DNA of 64,000 bases. Origin: Unio delphinus (Eukaryota > Mollusca > Bivalvia > Unionida > Unionidae). Each line of letters begins with the position of its first letter. The stretch's first letter is position 1. This document shows, in pieces, positions 49,126 to 62,300 of this stretch. Below the pieces are notes generated by a model. The model worked only from the letters and a program-made list of their open reading frames with translations, ran no database searches and had not been told where the DNA came from. Both the position numbers and the translations under genes were made by a program. Location of the stretch: positions 2,013,001 through 2,077,000 of the forward strand of contig JAQISU010000123.1 in NCBI GenBank assembly GCA_029339505.1, given 5' to 3'.

Positions 49126-50139
49126 AACAATTAACTGATAATGCAACCTTGAGTCAAGATTGCTGAGGATGGGACCAGATTAAGGTCCTTGTAGGCCCTT
49201 GGCACTTAAGTTTCATAGGCCGTTTGATGGATGTTTTTTTTTTTTTGTACATGACTCTGCTTTTTTGTTTATGTACTTTTCATTACTAGGGTCCTTATCA
49301 TGATATATTTATTCAAAAAGAGAGCATTTTTACAATTTTTGTAAAAAAAAAAGTGAGAAAAAAACCCTGTTGAAAATTGTTTTCATTAACTCTTTAGATT
49401 TTGTAGGCCGTAGGCACAGTGTCTATTGTCCCATAGATTTTGTAAAAGTAAATTGTTTTCATTATTAAAGTCTATGCAGGCTTAAGTATGCATTTTAAAA
49501 TTTCAAGTCTTTTTTTATGGATAAAAAAAATTTGAGTGTTAGTATGACTTTATATTGATTTATTTATTTGGGCTTTGTACTTATTTATTAGCATACCTTT
49601 TGATCTTGTACATAGATGTGCACATTCATGAAAATGTGTACTAAATGACACAAAGTATTTTTAGTTGGACCTGATAACTGCATGCTGTGGATTCAGTCAC
49701 ATATAATGTCAGGGAATTCTTTTGCCTAACTAGCCCAGTCACATTGTTGGCGGGCAAGTTAAATGTATAATGCCCAAGTTTACAATTTGGAAGAAAACAA
49801 TGTTAATTTGAAAAAGGTTTTTGACGCATCAGTCTTCCTGGTGAAGTAGGTGATTTAATATACATGTAATGCATTTAATGTACAATGCTGTGAATGGCTT
49901 AGATTTGGATCTGTTGTAATGAAATACATTGGCAAATTGGGTCTGTGCTGTTTGTTCTGTTATAGTACTAAAAATTAGATGGATACTCATCTACCAGAGC
50001 ATTATTTTAAAAAATCTGGGTCTATGCCGTTTGAAGTTGTGTTAGCACTACATATGCCATTACCTTTTATCAACTATTCCATTTTAGCATATAAGTGAAG
50101 AATTGTTAGCAAAGACAAATGTTCATTTTTAATGATACA
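49126..50139. other. Intergenic, no feature recognised
   Basis: AT-rich sequence with homopolymer runs (T10 near 49231 and A-runs near 49345). No coding signal was seen. Confidence 0.5.
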
Positions 50140-50725
50140 ATACTGATTTTACATACTCTACTGTACAGAATACAAACTGTTCATGAATACTGTACTGTGT
50201 AAACATACAAAATGAGATAGAATTTGTGCATGGTGTGCTGTGTAAACATACAAAATGAGGTGGGATACATGCATACTGTGCTGTGTAAACATTCAAAATG
50301 AGATGGGATACATGCATACTGTGCTGTGTAAACATACAAATGAAATGGGATACATGCATACTGTGCTGTGTAAACATACAAATGAAATGGGATACATGCA
50401 TACTGTGCTGTGTAAACCTATGAAATGAAGTTGGATACATATATACTGTGCTGTGTAAACCTACGAAATGAAGTGGGATACATGCATACTGTGCTGTGTA
50501 AACCTACAAAATGAAGTGGGATACATGCATACTGTGCTGTGTAAACCTACGAAATGAAGTGGGATACATGCATACTGTGCTGTGTAAACCTATGAAATGA
50601 AGTGGGATACATGCATACTGTGCTGTGTAAACCTACAAAATGAAGTGGGATACATGCATACTGTGCTGTGTAAACCTACGAAATGAAGTGGGATACATGC
50701 ATACTGTGCTGTGTAAGCATACATG
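50140..50725. repeat. Minisatellite, unit 42-43 bp, about 13 copies
   Basis: The unit is CTGTGCTGTGTAAACCTACG plus AAATGAAGTGGGATACATGC and ATA. Left copies carry CATACAAAATGAGATGG variants, and right copies alternate CTACGAAATG, CTATGAAATG and CTACAAAATG in a two- to three-unit cycle. The minus-strand frames over it are repeat artefacts. Confidence 0.93.
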
Positions 50726-51250
50726 AGATGGCCACATTCCTACATACATGTAGTACATTATGCTGTATCACATGACTGCACACATTTATACTGAAGCTGA
50801 CATTATGTTTTTATTTATGTCATTTAAATTTCTATAGGTTTTATTACTGAAAAGATATTTTGCTGGTTATAAATAACACTCTTCATTTACAAGAAATCTT
50901 TTGTTCTAAAATTGTTATGCTATTTCTATGACCATAGTGACTTTTAAAAAATTTTCTTCTTGATCATTTTGATAATGAGATCTTGTTAACCACATTATCC
51001 CAAATTGAAAAATTGATGAAATGTAAATTAAATGACAAAAATATATAGTTTATACCTATTTGTGTCTTCAGCAGTCGGTGTTTGTCTGTCTGTGTCTTGG
51101 CTTATGTAGCCCACATAACATTTTATAATATTTTATGATTTATCTGCAAGATCTGAGTTATCAATACTGATTCCTTTGTCCATGCTTGTGAAATAACAAA
51201 GTTGTGACCCTTTTCTGTTTGCATTGAAGATTAATTATTGCATTCTTTAT
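50726..51250. other. Intergenic, no feature recognised
   Basis: AT-rich with no recognisable element. Confidence 0.5.
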
Positions 51251-51254
51251 ATGC

Positions 51255-51257
<3 letters not shown>

Positions 51258-51311
<54 letters not shown>
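51258..51311. repeat. (TA)n(CA)n compound microsatellite
   Basis: A run of TA dinucleotides passes directly into a CA run. Confidence 0.95.
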
Positions 51312-51584
51312 ATTCATTCAGTTTAATCATGTGAAATTCATTTACAGGATAAAATTAGGAGTATGAATGTTTTAATAAGAAAGTAAATATTTGATGTGAT
51401 AAGAAAAATGTGGGATTGAGTAAATGGTTCTTAAGCTGTCTGTCTGTCTGTCCAGATAGTCTAGTAAATGTATTATAGCATTACAAATCTTGCAACAAAA
51501 TATTGAATATGAATATTTTTCTTCTTCACCTGCTACACCTGTTAAATGTACCTGATGAATATTATGTGATTGAAAGTATACTGT

Positions 51585-52095
51585 TATTTGCCATTGATGC
51601 CTTTTTTTATTGCAAACATTGGAAGTAGTACTTGCCATTGATGCCTGGAAACATGAGAAATAGTATTTGCCATTGATGCCACCATTTTATTAGAAATGTA
51701 GGAAACAGAAGCAGAACCTGTTTTGAAAGACAACTGTTTTACCACTAAATATGGTCTGTCAAGACAGGTGGTGTCATTACAGGTCATGACACTATATAAT
51801 CAATCTTTATTTTGAGAACCTAGCCCAAAAAGACAAGTGGTCTTGCATAGCAGTGGTCTTTGAATTCAGGTTTTACTGTTTTTATCTATTTCATTGGAAA
51901 CATGGGGAGCAGTTGTTGCCAATGGTGCCTCTATTTTTATTGGAAACATGGGAAGCAGTACTTGCCATTGATGCCTCTGATTTTATTGGAAACATTTAAA
52001 GCAGTACTTGCCAATGGTGCCTCCATTTTTATTGGAAAGATGTAAAGTAGTGCTTGCCATTGATGCTTCTACTTCAGTGGAAACATTGGAAGAAA
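51585..52095. repeat. Degenerate tandem repeat, unit about 46 bp
   Basis: TTGCCATTGATGCC recurs with TTTTATTGGAAACATGGGAAGCAG-like segments in two clusters (51585-51700 and 51880-52095). A non-repeated stretch of about 180 bp lies between them. Confidence 0.7.
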
Positions 52096-52854
52096 TTCTA
52101 GAAACTCGATATCCACATTTATATTTTGCAGACTGTTGCTGTCTTGTAGAGTCATTTTAATATAATGCTTTCATTATTTCCTAAGCTTTTTGAAACAATT
52201 TGTGCTTAACTATAAATTATTTGGTGAACTGGGGTCCAGGGACTTGTACATTGTATACTTCATATTGTTTCAAAGTTTGGTTTTAATTTATACCTGGAAT
52301 TATAGTTAGTTAAAACTGTAACCATAATTTGAATATTTCATGTCATTTCAAAATCCTTTGTTTAGAATTAGTTGCATTAGTAAAATGTAAAAATTTTAAA
52401 CATATTAATCTTGCAGTCCTTGAAGGTAAAGAAGGAACACCACAGATGGAAAATAAATTGACTTACCTGATGATAATACCATAGCTCATTAGAAACACCT
52501 CACGATTTACAAAAGATATCTTTAATGATAACTGCATCCCCTACAGTTTGAATAAGTTATTAGGCCGGCACCTGCTTCAGTTTTTCATCATCCCAGAAGT
52601 ATTGTCCCTAAGTTGTGGTCAGAAACATTATTCACATTTTCCTATAATCTTCCTCAATTAATTCAATAGTGAATTGATGTGTCAATATTCATTGCAAATA
52701 ATATGTGCATTTCAATAAGTTTCAGATTCTGTTCAGGCTAATAAAAGAAACCCAAGTTGAATAGAGACAGCCATCATCACACCCACGTAAGGGTGGTAAA
52801 ATATTAAGTTTGTAGCATTAATGGTTTTGTCATCATCTGTGTTTAACATTTCAG
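52096..52854. other. Intergenic, no feature recognised
   Basis: AT-rich with no credible gene. Confidence 0.5.
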
Positions 52855-52925
52855 TTTTTGGGGTTAGGGGCAGGTATTTTGGGGTTAGGAGCAGGTATTT
52901 TGGGGTTAGGGGCAGGTATTTCGGC
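52855..52925 (+). repeat. Three G-rich 21-bp tandem units
   Basis: The unit is TTGGGGTTAGGGGCAGGTATT, with one A/G difference in the middle copy. The plus strand has repeated GGGG and GGG runs with short loops, a potential G-quadruplex. The minus strand reads as repeated PNPK...PAP-like residues that are not a gene. Confidence 0.85.
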
Positions 52926-53679
52926 TGATCCAATTGTGATAATTGATCCTCCACACCCTTTTGTCCTGGCAACGAATGTCCTGGCAACAAGCAATTTTTC
53001 AAAATCTTTAAATAGTGTTAAAGTTACTTGGTGAAATATGACCATAGATTTGAAAAGAGATGGTACACTGTATCACACAAAATATTATTTGAGTTATATA
53101 CCTGTACTTGGATCTGTGTGTACTTTTGTTAAGCACATCTAGAAGCATGTGTTTACTTTTATCTACATGTAGGAACAAGTGTGTTCTTTTATGTTCTGTG
53201 ATATTGGTTTAACAGAACACCTTTGCATTCTGAACATCTGTAATTGATAAGTGTACAGCAGTTTGACTATTAAGTTTTGAAGAGGATTGATCAGTTTATC
53301 AAGAATCGGCAAATATTTTCTTGGAATGAAATGTCAGCATGGTTAAATATGAATATCAGGTCCTTGTGGATTGCATGGATACATATTTATTAAAATTGTA
53401 TCTAATTTAGGACTTGTTTATGATCTGTACACAATTGTTTTGTCTGCTCTTGTCTTTATCTTATCTCCTCTATCTTCAAAATTCTTTTTTTAAAAATATT
53501 TCAGGATTGCATTTAATTTGATTGATTTAAAGTGCTAAATATGTGTTAAAGTTTAATAATTTATTTAAAATGATTACATATAAGACGTTTGCAAGAAAAT
53601 TGTGAAACATAAGGATTGCTCTTTTAGTAGCTAAAGTTGTGTGAAACAATGCTGTTTTTATTTGTCATATGTCTTTCTA
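52926..53679. other. Intergenic, no feature recognised
   Basis: AT-rich with no supported element. Confidence 0.5.
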
Positions 53680-53865
53680 AATAAAGAAAGCCATCATTTG
53701 TCCTTCTAAAATACTTTGATGAAAGTCATCATGGCTTTATAAATGATGAAAGTCATGATCTGTTTTCTAAATGATGAAAGTTCTCAAATGTCCTTAATGA
53801 TTAAAGTCCCCATCTGTCATACTAAATGATGAGTGGTCATCTGTTCTTCTAAACTACTTTGACAT
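53680..53865. repeat. Degenerate tandem repeat, unit about 29-35 bp
   Basis: AAATGATGAAAGTC, ATCTGTCCTTCTAA and variants recur about six times. Beyond it, 53866-54540 contains loosely repeated ACCATGGCAGC.. phrases with no firm unit. Confidence 0.6.
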
Positions 53866-54554
53866 CTGTTTTACAGGGATGCTTTTGTTGTAGGGTTGAT
53901 ATGGATTGGCTGCCTTGTTTTTATCTGGACCACTTAAAGTAAGAAGTGTTTTAGTAAAACCCAATGTTAGTACAAACAGCCTTTCAGGGATTTCATGGTC
54001 GAATGAAAACAATTTTCATTTAGGACCAACAATATATTATATAGTCTTTAAGTGGAAACCACATTTTGATATTAAGGAAGATAATCATTAACAAAATTTC
54101 AGGTTGGTCACCATGGCAGCATTGTTGGATGATGGATGTTAGGCATCATCTTCATTTAGGACTACATAACATATCACAAGAAGTTTTGACTTGATAAGCA
54201 GGAGTGTACAACCATTAATTCTAGAAGAATAGTGATAAGATTTTCAAGAAGACCGCTGTTGATATCATGTCAGATTAGCACCATTATCATTAGGATTTTA
54301 GTGGAAACTGTAAAGTACCTAGATTTTCTAGATGGTTACCATGGCAGCCATGGGGCATCACATGGACCCTATTTTCTGTTGAGACTGACCATAAGTGTGC
54401 TAAGAATACTTTAAGGGAAAATATAGTTTTCCCAAAATAAAAATGGTGCCATTCTGACCTTATCTAATGGTCACCATAATAGTCATAGTGTGGAGGTGTT
54501 GTTATAACTACTTCCCTGTTACAGATGATGCTGAAATAATAGTTGTATGTTCTT

Positions 54555-54765
54555 GTCAGCAGCTGTCTCGCTACTCAGCAGTAAGAGGTTAGTGTTAGGA
54601 CTGGTCAGCCTGGTGTCAGGATTATGTGACAGGGTGGGACATCATGCTACATGTCTGCGGCATGATATCCCAGTTCAGGACATCACTCTAAATGGCCAAA
54701 CTGCAGATATCATTGTGATATAATTGGAAAATGTTGCTATATTGAAATGTTAAAAATCTAAATCT

Positions 54766-54797
<32 letters not shown>

Positions 54798-54803
54798 AAC
54801 GCA
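54555..54803 (+). mobile_element. SINE-2, 5'-truncated, with (CA)n tail
   Basis: It begins within the body at TCAGCAGCTGTCTCGC, continues GTTAGTGTTAGGACTGGTCA and GGTGGGACATCATGCTACAT, and ends in a (CA)n run at about 54765-54800. Confidence 0.8.
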
Positions 54804-54896
54804 CTTGTCCAGAAATGCTGCTTTGGAGGCCATTTTGCATTTCTTACTATGAATATATCCCATAATTGATGGTCTTATATACATGGGTTTTTCACA

Positions 54897-55078
54897 TGTT
54901 GTTGTTGTTGTTTTAGGGTTTAACACCATTTTTCAGCACACGATAAGCTATATATATGGCAGCCAGTATTAATGATGGAGGAAGAATCAGGGAAAAGCCC
55001 CTGGAAAGAACAACCGACCCACGAAAAGCTACTGGTAAGCTTTCTCACATATCCACATTGGCCGAATCTGAGCTCTAA
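54897..55078 (-). mobile_element. SINE-1, minus strand, 5'-truncated
   Basis: The plus strand begins with (GTT)n then TTTAGGGTTTAACACCATTT, and continues to GCTTTCTCACATATCCACAT. The tRNA head is absent. Confidence 0.82.
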
Positions 55079-55456
55079 CATATCACAGTTTTTCACTTGA
55101 AAGTACTATAATAACATGTAAATGGTTCTTAATGAAAAAGGTTCTGATCTTGCCGCCATCAACAGGGACCATCTCAAAAGTCCTGTTATCACTACTCCTT
55201 TTCAGTGAACGGTGTTAGTGACATGGGGTTTTCATCTAATCACTTCTTTCAGCATATACATGTACATGGTCTTGAATGCAAATGAAAATCTAACCACAAC
55301 CATGTCCATGCTGTTGTGAACAAACTTTCAATCCAGACCTAATTGACATTGGAGTCTGAACAAAAATCATTACTTTTTTGGTTTATTTGCATCATTGAAC
55401 TTACTGAAGAAAGTGACATGTATCCAAAGAGCTTTGCACTGTAATTGTTTTTCAAT
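55079..55456. other. Intergenic, no feature recognised
   Basis: No supported element. Confidence 0.5.
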
Positions 55457-55463
55457 AAAGATG

Positions 55464-55712
55464 GGGGCCTCGAGTAGCCGAGTGGTCTAAAGCGCTGTCC
55501 GTTACGGATCAATGCCATCTCACCTCTCTCTGTGTGGGTTCGAGTCTAAGATTCGGCTAATGTATTTATGTGAGAAAGCTTGCCAGTAGCTTCTCGTAGG
55601 TCGGTGGTTCTTTCCTGAGGCTTACCTGGGTTCTTCCTCCACCAATTATATGCCACCATGTATAGCCTATCTTGTGCTGAAAAATGTCATTTGCTAATAC
55701 AAGAATAACAAC
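55464..55712 (+). mobile_element. SINE-1, full length, 7-bp target-site duplication
   Basis: GGGGCCTCGAGTAGCCGAGT opens the tRNA-like head, and box B GGGTTCGAGTC is intact. AAAGATG flanks the element at 55457-55463 and 55713-55719. Confidence 0.9.
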
Positions 55713-56160
55713 AAAGATGTAGATATTCATTACATTATCATTGATTTCAAGGTTATGACTCACAAACAATTATGAATGGATACATAGAAAATCCATGGAT
55801 ATATCTAAAGAACCTTTTATGAGGCCAGTCAAAGGCCATAACAGAGATTTTGTAAAGCATTTACCTTGTGAACATCTTCACTAAAGTAGTCAAGAAAATA
55901 ATTTATTGTCAAATTAGATTCTGATATGTTTTTCCAGATTATCATCGATGATTTCTGTACTGGCACTTAGCAGTTAAAAGGAATAGTCTGATAGTAGGAG
56001 GGAAGAACTGCACTTTTTTCTGGATATTTGGAAATTCTTTTTGACCATGTACTACCCTTTGAGGTACTCCTGTTGGGGCAAATGCACCAAGGTGTGAGAG
56101 ACCTGTATCAATATATGTACCCTTTTCAGTCTGTCAGTTTCTGTCTCTGTCCATTTACAT
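55713..56160. other. Intergenic, no feature recognised
   Basis: AT-rich with no credible frame. Confidence 0.5.
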
Positions 56161-56164
56161 AGTG

Positions 56165-56345
56165 TAGCCTCCTAAACTCAACCACCCACCACCCATATAA
56201 ATGGGTGCCACCAAAGCTCTACAACCCCACACATAAATGGATGCAACAAAAGCTGTACAACCTACACTCATTAATGAAAGCCACCCAAGCTTGACAATCC
56301 CCACAAATAAATGTAACCTCTACAAACCACACATATATGGACCTT
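56165..56345. repeat. Very degenerate tandem repeat, unit about 40 bp
   Basis: ATAAATGGGTGCCACCAAAG, ATAAATGGATGCAACAAAAG and ATTAATGAAAGCCACCCAAG occupy the same position in successive units. Confidence 0.6.
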
Positions 56346-57480
56346 GATGGAGTTGGATTTCAGACATGGCTAAACTTGGTAATGCCATCTTCATACACTT
56401 ACTAATTATTATTTAAAGAAATACTTGTTGCATGTACTCTAGAATTCTGTGGGTCTTTGGCACTCAGCAAAACAGGTCATGGCCACGTGCATCAAAAGCC
56501 TGTTGGTGTATGGGGCTCTCAGCTCTGAGCACAAGATTTGTGTCTGTCCTTGATTTTTCAGAGAAATTTGTTTTGGATAACCCAGGCAATTTTAGACAAA
56601 TAGTACTGGTATGTTTGCAATATGGACATTAAAAGGTTTTTCCACAATTTGTACCAAACTTATGAAATACCCAATTTTTAGGCAGTAATGAATAAGTTTA
56701 TTGGCCACAGCCACTCAAGACCTGGTGAACAATCTTGACAAAGTATGTCACTCATCTTCGGAATACTGTAACAGTTGTAAATGAGATATATTTTTCCTTG
56801 GTGATTTTTCTCTGATGGTAGTCACAGAATGTAAAGTTACTGTAGTGTCAGGTATGGACATGTGATATTTTTGGTCTGTGTAAGGGTGTTTAAAATAATC
56901 TTGCTTCAAAACAAGGGCTTTGAAGTTGTTTATTTGACTGAACAAGGTTTGCCACTTGACCAAATGGATTGGTATCATTAGATTTATCTTTCTCTTTTAA
57001 TTGCAAGTTGTATTAATTCAATCAGGGTGACCTATACCAAGTTTCTTGATTAATCAGGTGAGCTATTGATGTGGTTTTGACATTTTGGTTCCTCATTAGC
57101 AGTAGATATATGCTCAGTTTGTCCCTAGGAACAGGTACTTTTATTCAGCAACAGAATACACTTTGGGATTAAACTTGAAAGTGAAAGTTAAGACATGTCA
57201 GTACAATACTGATCATCCAGATAGTCATTATTTTAAAGCACATCTAAGAATTTGCTACTAGAGATTGGGATTATTCTGTTCTGCTTTTTATTAATGATAA
57301 AGCAAGTATTCCTAATTTAGAACCATATGTTCCAATGGCATCTTTTACTGGGGGAAAAGAACAGGTGTTTAGACAGCATGTCCATTCATGGTAGAAGATC
57401 ATGATACTGATACAAATTGTAAAATTACCCCATCCAGTCTACTCATTAGTGACATTCAAGACAGCATGGCTGGTTCATTT
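56346..57480. other. Intergenic, no feature recognised
   Basis: AT-rich. Short frames on both strands lack family features. Confidence 0.5.
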
Positions 57481-57493
57481 TACAGAAGTGAAG

Positions 57494-57745
57494 GGGACCT
57501 TGAGTGGTGAGTTGTCTAAAGTGCTCTTCATTACGGATCACTGCCATCTCACCTCTGTCTGCATGGGTTTGAGTCGCAGATTCAGCCAATGTGGTTATGT
57601 GAGAAAGCTTGCCAGTAGCTTCTTGTGGGTCGGTGATTCTTTCCAGTTTTTTTCCCCAGCTTCTTCCTCCAACATTAATACTGGCCACCATGTATAGCCT
57701 ATATTGTGCTGAAAAATGGCATTAAAACCAACAGCAACAACAACA
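57494..57745 (+). mobile_element. SINE-1, full length, 12-bp target-site duplication
   Basis: The head is GGGACCTTGAGTGGTGAGTT (box A has lost a few bases). The body is complete to TGAAAAATGGCATTAAAACC and the tail is (CAA)n. ACAGAAGTGAAG flanks it at 57482-57493 and 57746-57757. Confidence 0.92.
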
Positions 57746-57757
57746 ACAGAAGTGAAG

Positions 57758-58535
57758 TATGCACTATCTTCCCATTCAGACATGCTGCAGAGATTCTGAG
57801 TCTTTTGTAAATAATCTTGTGTCCTAAATCGGCCATTACGCATCCTTTACTCAGAATATATTTGTGAAGAAGAGAAGCATCATCAGTATATCCAGAGGGA
57901 AGGGTTAATCATTAGGAACAAGAAACAAGAGGAAATGAAGATAATAGTACCTTGTTGACATTGACTTTATATGAAAAAGTGTGACTACTATGAATATAAG
58001 CTGTATTGACATAAAAACCATCAAATATACTTTCTGTGTTGTCAAAATTCACACAAGAACCTGGGAATTTATTCAATGAATAATCCATTTATATATTATT
58101 ACACAGTCCAGTAATCAAAGCTGCTCAAAGCTGGTTTGAGGCAAAATTTCAGACTTGTTTTACTTGTTTGTCAATGAGGTATGCAGGGGTTCAATTTACA
58201 CCTGGCTAGACTGGTCTGGTAAAAAGTCATGGTACATGATATGCATACATCACAGTTAGAAACTCTTTTAGTTAGCAATATAGTCATTTTTATTAAACTC
58301 TATTGTAAATAGTGATGCAGTACATATATAAAATGTTGGACTTAATGTAAATATTGATGTTGGACATGTATAAATGTTGTGATTTGCTGTAAATATTGAT
58401 GTAGGGACATGTATGGAAGATAAACTACCTTTGACCTAGGAAAACGAAAATCAGATTAAGGATGTAGGACATTTTCAATTATGTGTGGATTTCTTTGCCA
58501 CTGTTATTGTCACACCAACAGATTATAATGTGAGA
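57758..58535. other. Intergenic, no firm feature
   Basis: Mostly featureless. Near 58310-58400 a short phrase (AAATATTGATGT..GGACATGTAT) occurs about three times. Confidence 0.45.
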
Positions 58536-58538
58536 TAC

Positions 58539-58850
58539 AGGGGTCACCTTTCTGATGATGCTGTTGACACAGGGGTCACTTTTCTGATGATGCTTGTTGA
58601 CACAGGGGTTACTTTTCTGATGATGATGATCATCATCATGTTGACACATGGGTCACTTTTCTGATGATGCTGTTGACATAGGGGTCACCTTTCTGATGAT
58701 GCTGTTGACACGGGTTACTTTTCTGATGATGCTTGTTGACACAGGGGCTGCTTTTCTGATGATGATGATCATCATCTTGTTGACACATGGGTCACTTTTC
58801 TGATGATGCTGTTGACATGGGGTCACTTTTCTGATGATGCTATTGAAACT
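58539..58850. repeat. Minisatellite with 142-bp higher-order unit containing a palindrome
   Basis: The basic unit of about 31-35 bp is GGGGTCACTTTTCTGATGAT plus GCTGTTGACACA. Four or five units make a block that starts at 58539 and repeats at about 58681. Each block contains TGATGATGATCATCATC, a perfect palindromic core (near 58619 and 58759). Confidence 0.88.
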
Positions 58851-58895
58851 AAATTGGTGTTAAGCTTTTGCATTATCCTTATATTCTCTGAGATG

Positions 58896-58945
<50 letters not shown>
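58896..58945. repeat. (TA)n microsatellite
   Basis: About 25 TA dinucleotides without interruption. The region 58946-59340 after it shows no element. Confidence 0.95.
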
Positions 58946-58949
<4 letters not shown>

Positions 58950-59344
58950 AATAAAGCTTAATGGGTGTTTTACTCTTTGAATGCCAATAATCATTAGTAT
59001 ATACCTTAATGCTTATTATTCATATCTGACAATGTTTTAGCTTTCAATTGCATACAAAAACAGTTTGACTAAGCTAACATAAAGCTTTCATCCTCACACT
59101 AAGGTCTTCATCAGCAGACTAATTCAATCTCTACTCTCTAAATATGAAGCATGCATAATTAACATAAAACAGTATATATATTAAAGAAAAAAGGTTGCAA
59201 GACATAAAATATAGATTTGATAGACACATCTTCATTTTTTATTATGCTAAAGCTCATTCCAGTTATATCATTAAACTGATGTTAGAGTTTGCTTAGGAAT
59301 ATGTCACCAATATCTTGGTGAAAACTGCGATTGAACTGTTCCAT

Positions 59345-62300
59345 CATAATTGAAGTTAAAAGAACCAATAGAGTAAACAGTTACAGCCAAATTGAGGTAA
59401 ACACTAGATTCAACAGTCACATGAAAATCGAAATAAACACTAGAGTAAACAGTTAAGCCAAATAGAGGTAAACAGTTACATGAAAATAGAATAAACACTT
59501 GAGTAAACAGTTAAGTCAAATAGAGGTAGACACTAAATTAAACAGTTACATGATAGTAGAAAGAACACTAGAGTAAACAGTTACATGAAAATAGAAATAG
59601 CACTAGAGTAAACAGTTACAGCCAAACAGAGGTGAACAGTTACATGAAAATAGAAATAAACACTAGAGTAAACAGTTACAGCCAAATAGAGGTGAACAGT
59701 TACATGAAAATAGAAATAAACACTAGAGTAAACAGTTACATGAAAATAGAAATAAACACTAGAGTAAACAGTTACAGCCAAACAGAGGTGAACAGTTACA
59801 TGAAAATAGAAATAAACACTAGAGTAAACAGTTACATGAAAATAGAAATACACAAGTAAACAGTTACAGCCCAATAGAGGTGAACAGTTACATGAAAATA
59901 GAAGTAAACACTAGAGTAAACAGTTACAGCCAAATAGAGGTGAACAGTTACATGAAAATAGAAATAAAGACTAAACAGTTACAGCCAAATAGAGGTGAAC
60001 AGTTACATGAAAATAGAAATAAACACTAGAGTAAACAGTTACATGAAAATAGAAGTAAACACTAGAGTAAACAGTTACAGCCAAATAGAGGTGAACAGTT
60101 ACATGAAAATAGAAATAAAGACTAAACAGTTACAGCCAAATAGAGGTGAACAGTTACATGAAAATAGAAATAAACAGTAGAGTAAACAGTTACATGAAAA
60201 TAGAAATAAAGACTAGAGTAAACAGTTACAGCAAAATAGAGGTAAACAGTTACATGAAAAAAGAAATAAATAATAGAGTAAACAGTTACATGAAAATAGA
60301 TATAAACACAAGTAAACAGTTACAACCCAATAGAGGTGAACAGTTACATGAAAATATAAGTAAACACTAGAGTAAACAGTTACATGAAAATAGATATAAA
60401 CACAAGTAAACAGTTATAGCCCAACAGAGGTGAACAGTTACATGAAAATAGAAGTAAACACTAGAGTAAACAGTTACAGCCAAATAGAGGTGAACAGTTA
60501 CATGAAAATAGAAATAAACATGAGTAAACAGTTACAGCCAAATAGAGGTGAACAGTTACATGAAAATAGAAATAAAGACTAAACAGTTACAGCCAAATAG
60601 AGGTGAACAGTTACATGAAAATAGAAATAAACACTAGAGTAAACAGTTATATGAAAATAGAAATAAAGACTAGAGTAAACAGTTACAGCCAAATAGAGGT
60701 AAACAGTTACATGAAAATAGAAATAAACACTAGAGTAAACAGTTACATGAAAATATATATAAACACAAGTAAACAGTTACAGCCCAATAGAGGTGAACAG
60801 TTACATGAAAAAAGAAGTAAACACTAGAGTAAACAGTTACAGCCAAATAGAGGTGAACAGTTACATGAAAATATAAATAAACACGAGTAAACAGTTACAG
60901 CCAAATAGAGGTGAACAGTTACATGAAAATAGAAATAAACACTAAAGTAAACAGTTACAGCCAAGTAGAGGTAAACAGTTACATGAAAATAGAAATAAAC
61001 ACTAGAGTAAACAGTTACAGCCAAATAGAGATGAACAGTTACATGAAAATAGAAATAAACACTAGAGTAAACAGTTACACAAAAATAGAAATAAACACTA
61101 GAGTAAACAGTTACAGCCAAATAGAGGTAAACAGTTACATGAAAATAGAAATAAACTCTAGAGTAAACAGTTACAGCCAAATAGAAGTAAATACTAAATT
61201 AAACAGTTACATGAAAGTAGAAAAAACAGTAGAGCAAACAGTTATATGAAAATAGAAATAACACTAGAGTAAACAGTTATTCAAATTGAGGTAAACAGTT
61301 ACATGAAAATAGAAATAAACACTAGAGTAAACAGTTACAGCCAAATAGAGGTGAACAGTTACATGAAAATAGAAATAAACACTAGAGTAAACAGTTACAG
61401 CCAAATAGAGGTAAACCCTAAATTAAACAGTTACATGAAAGTAGAATAAAAACACTAGAGTAAACATTTACATGAAAATAGAAATAACACTAGAGTAAAC
61501 AGTTACAGACAAATAGAGATAAAACAGTTTTATGAAAATAAAAAAACCACGAGTAAACAGTTACATGAAAATAAAAATAAACACTAGAGTAAACAGTTAC
61601 AACCAAATAGAGGTAAACACTACATTAAACAGTTACATGAAAGTAGAAAAAACACTAAGAGTAAACAGTTACAGCCCAATAGAGGTGAACAGTTACATGA
61701 AAATAGATATAAACACAAGTAAACAGTTACAGCCCAATAGAGGTGAACAGTTACATGAAAATAGAAGTAAACATTAGAGTAAACAGTTACAGCCAAATAG
61801 AGGTGAACAGTTACATGAAAATATAAATAAACACATGTAAACAGTTACAGCCAAATAGAGGTGAACAGTTACATGAAAATAGAAATAAAGACTAGAGTAA
61901 ACAGTAACAGCCAAATAGAGGTGAACAGTTACATGAAAAAAGAAATAAACACTAGAGTAAACATTTAAAGCCAAATAGAGATGAACAGTTACATGAAAAT
62001 AGAAATAAACACTAGAGTAAACAGTTACACAAAAATAGAAATAAACACTAGAGTAAACAGTTACAGCCAAATAGAGGAAAAACAGTTACATGAAAATAGA
62101 AATAAACTCTAGAATAAACATTTACAGCCAATTAGAGGTAAATACTAAATTAAACAGTTACATGAAAGTAGAAAAAAACACTAGAGCAAACAGTTATATG
62201 AAAATAGAAATAACACTAGAGTAAACAGTTACAGTCAAATTGAGGTAAACAGTTACATGAAAATAGAAATAAACACTAGAGTAAACAGTTACAGCGAAAT

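Noticed and set aside
59581..62070. Repeated NSYMKIEINTRV / VTVYSSVYFYFH frames on both strands
   Set aside because: A non-coding 60-bp satellite whose unit length is a multiple of 3. No initiation or splice context, and indels end every frame.
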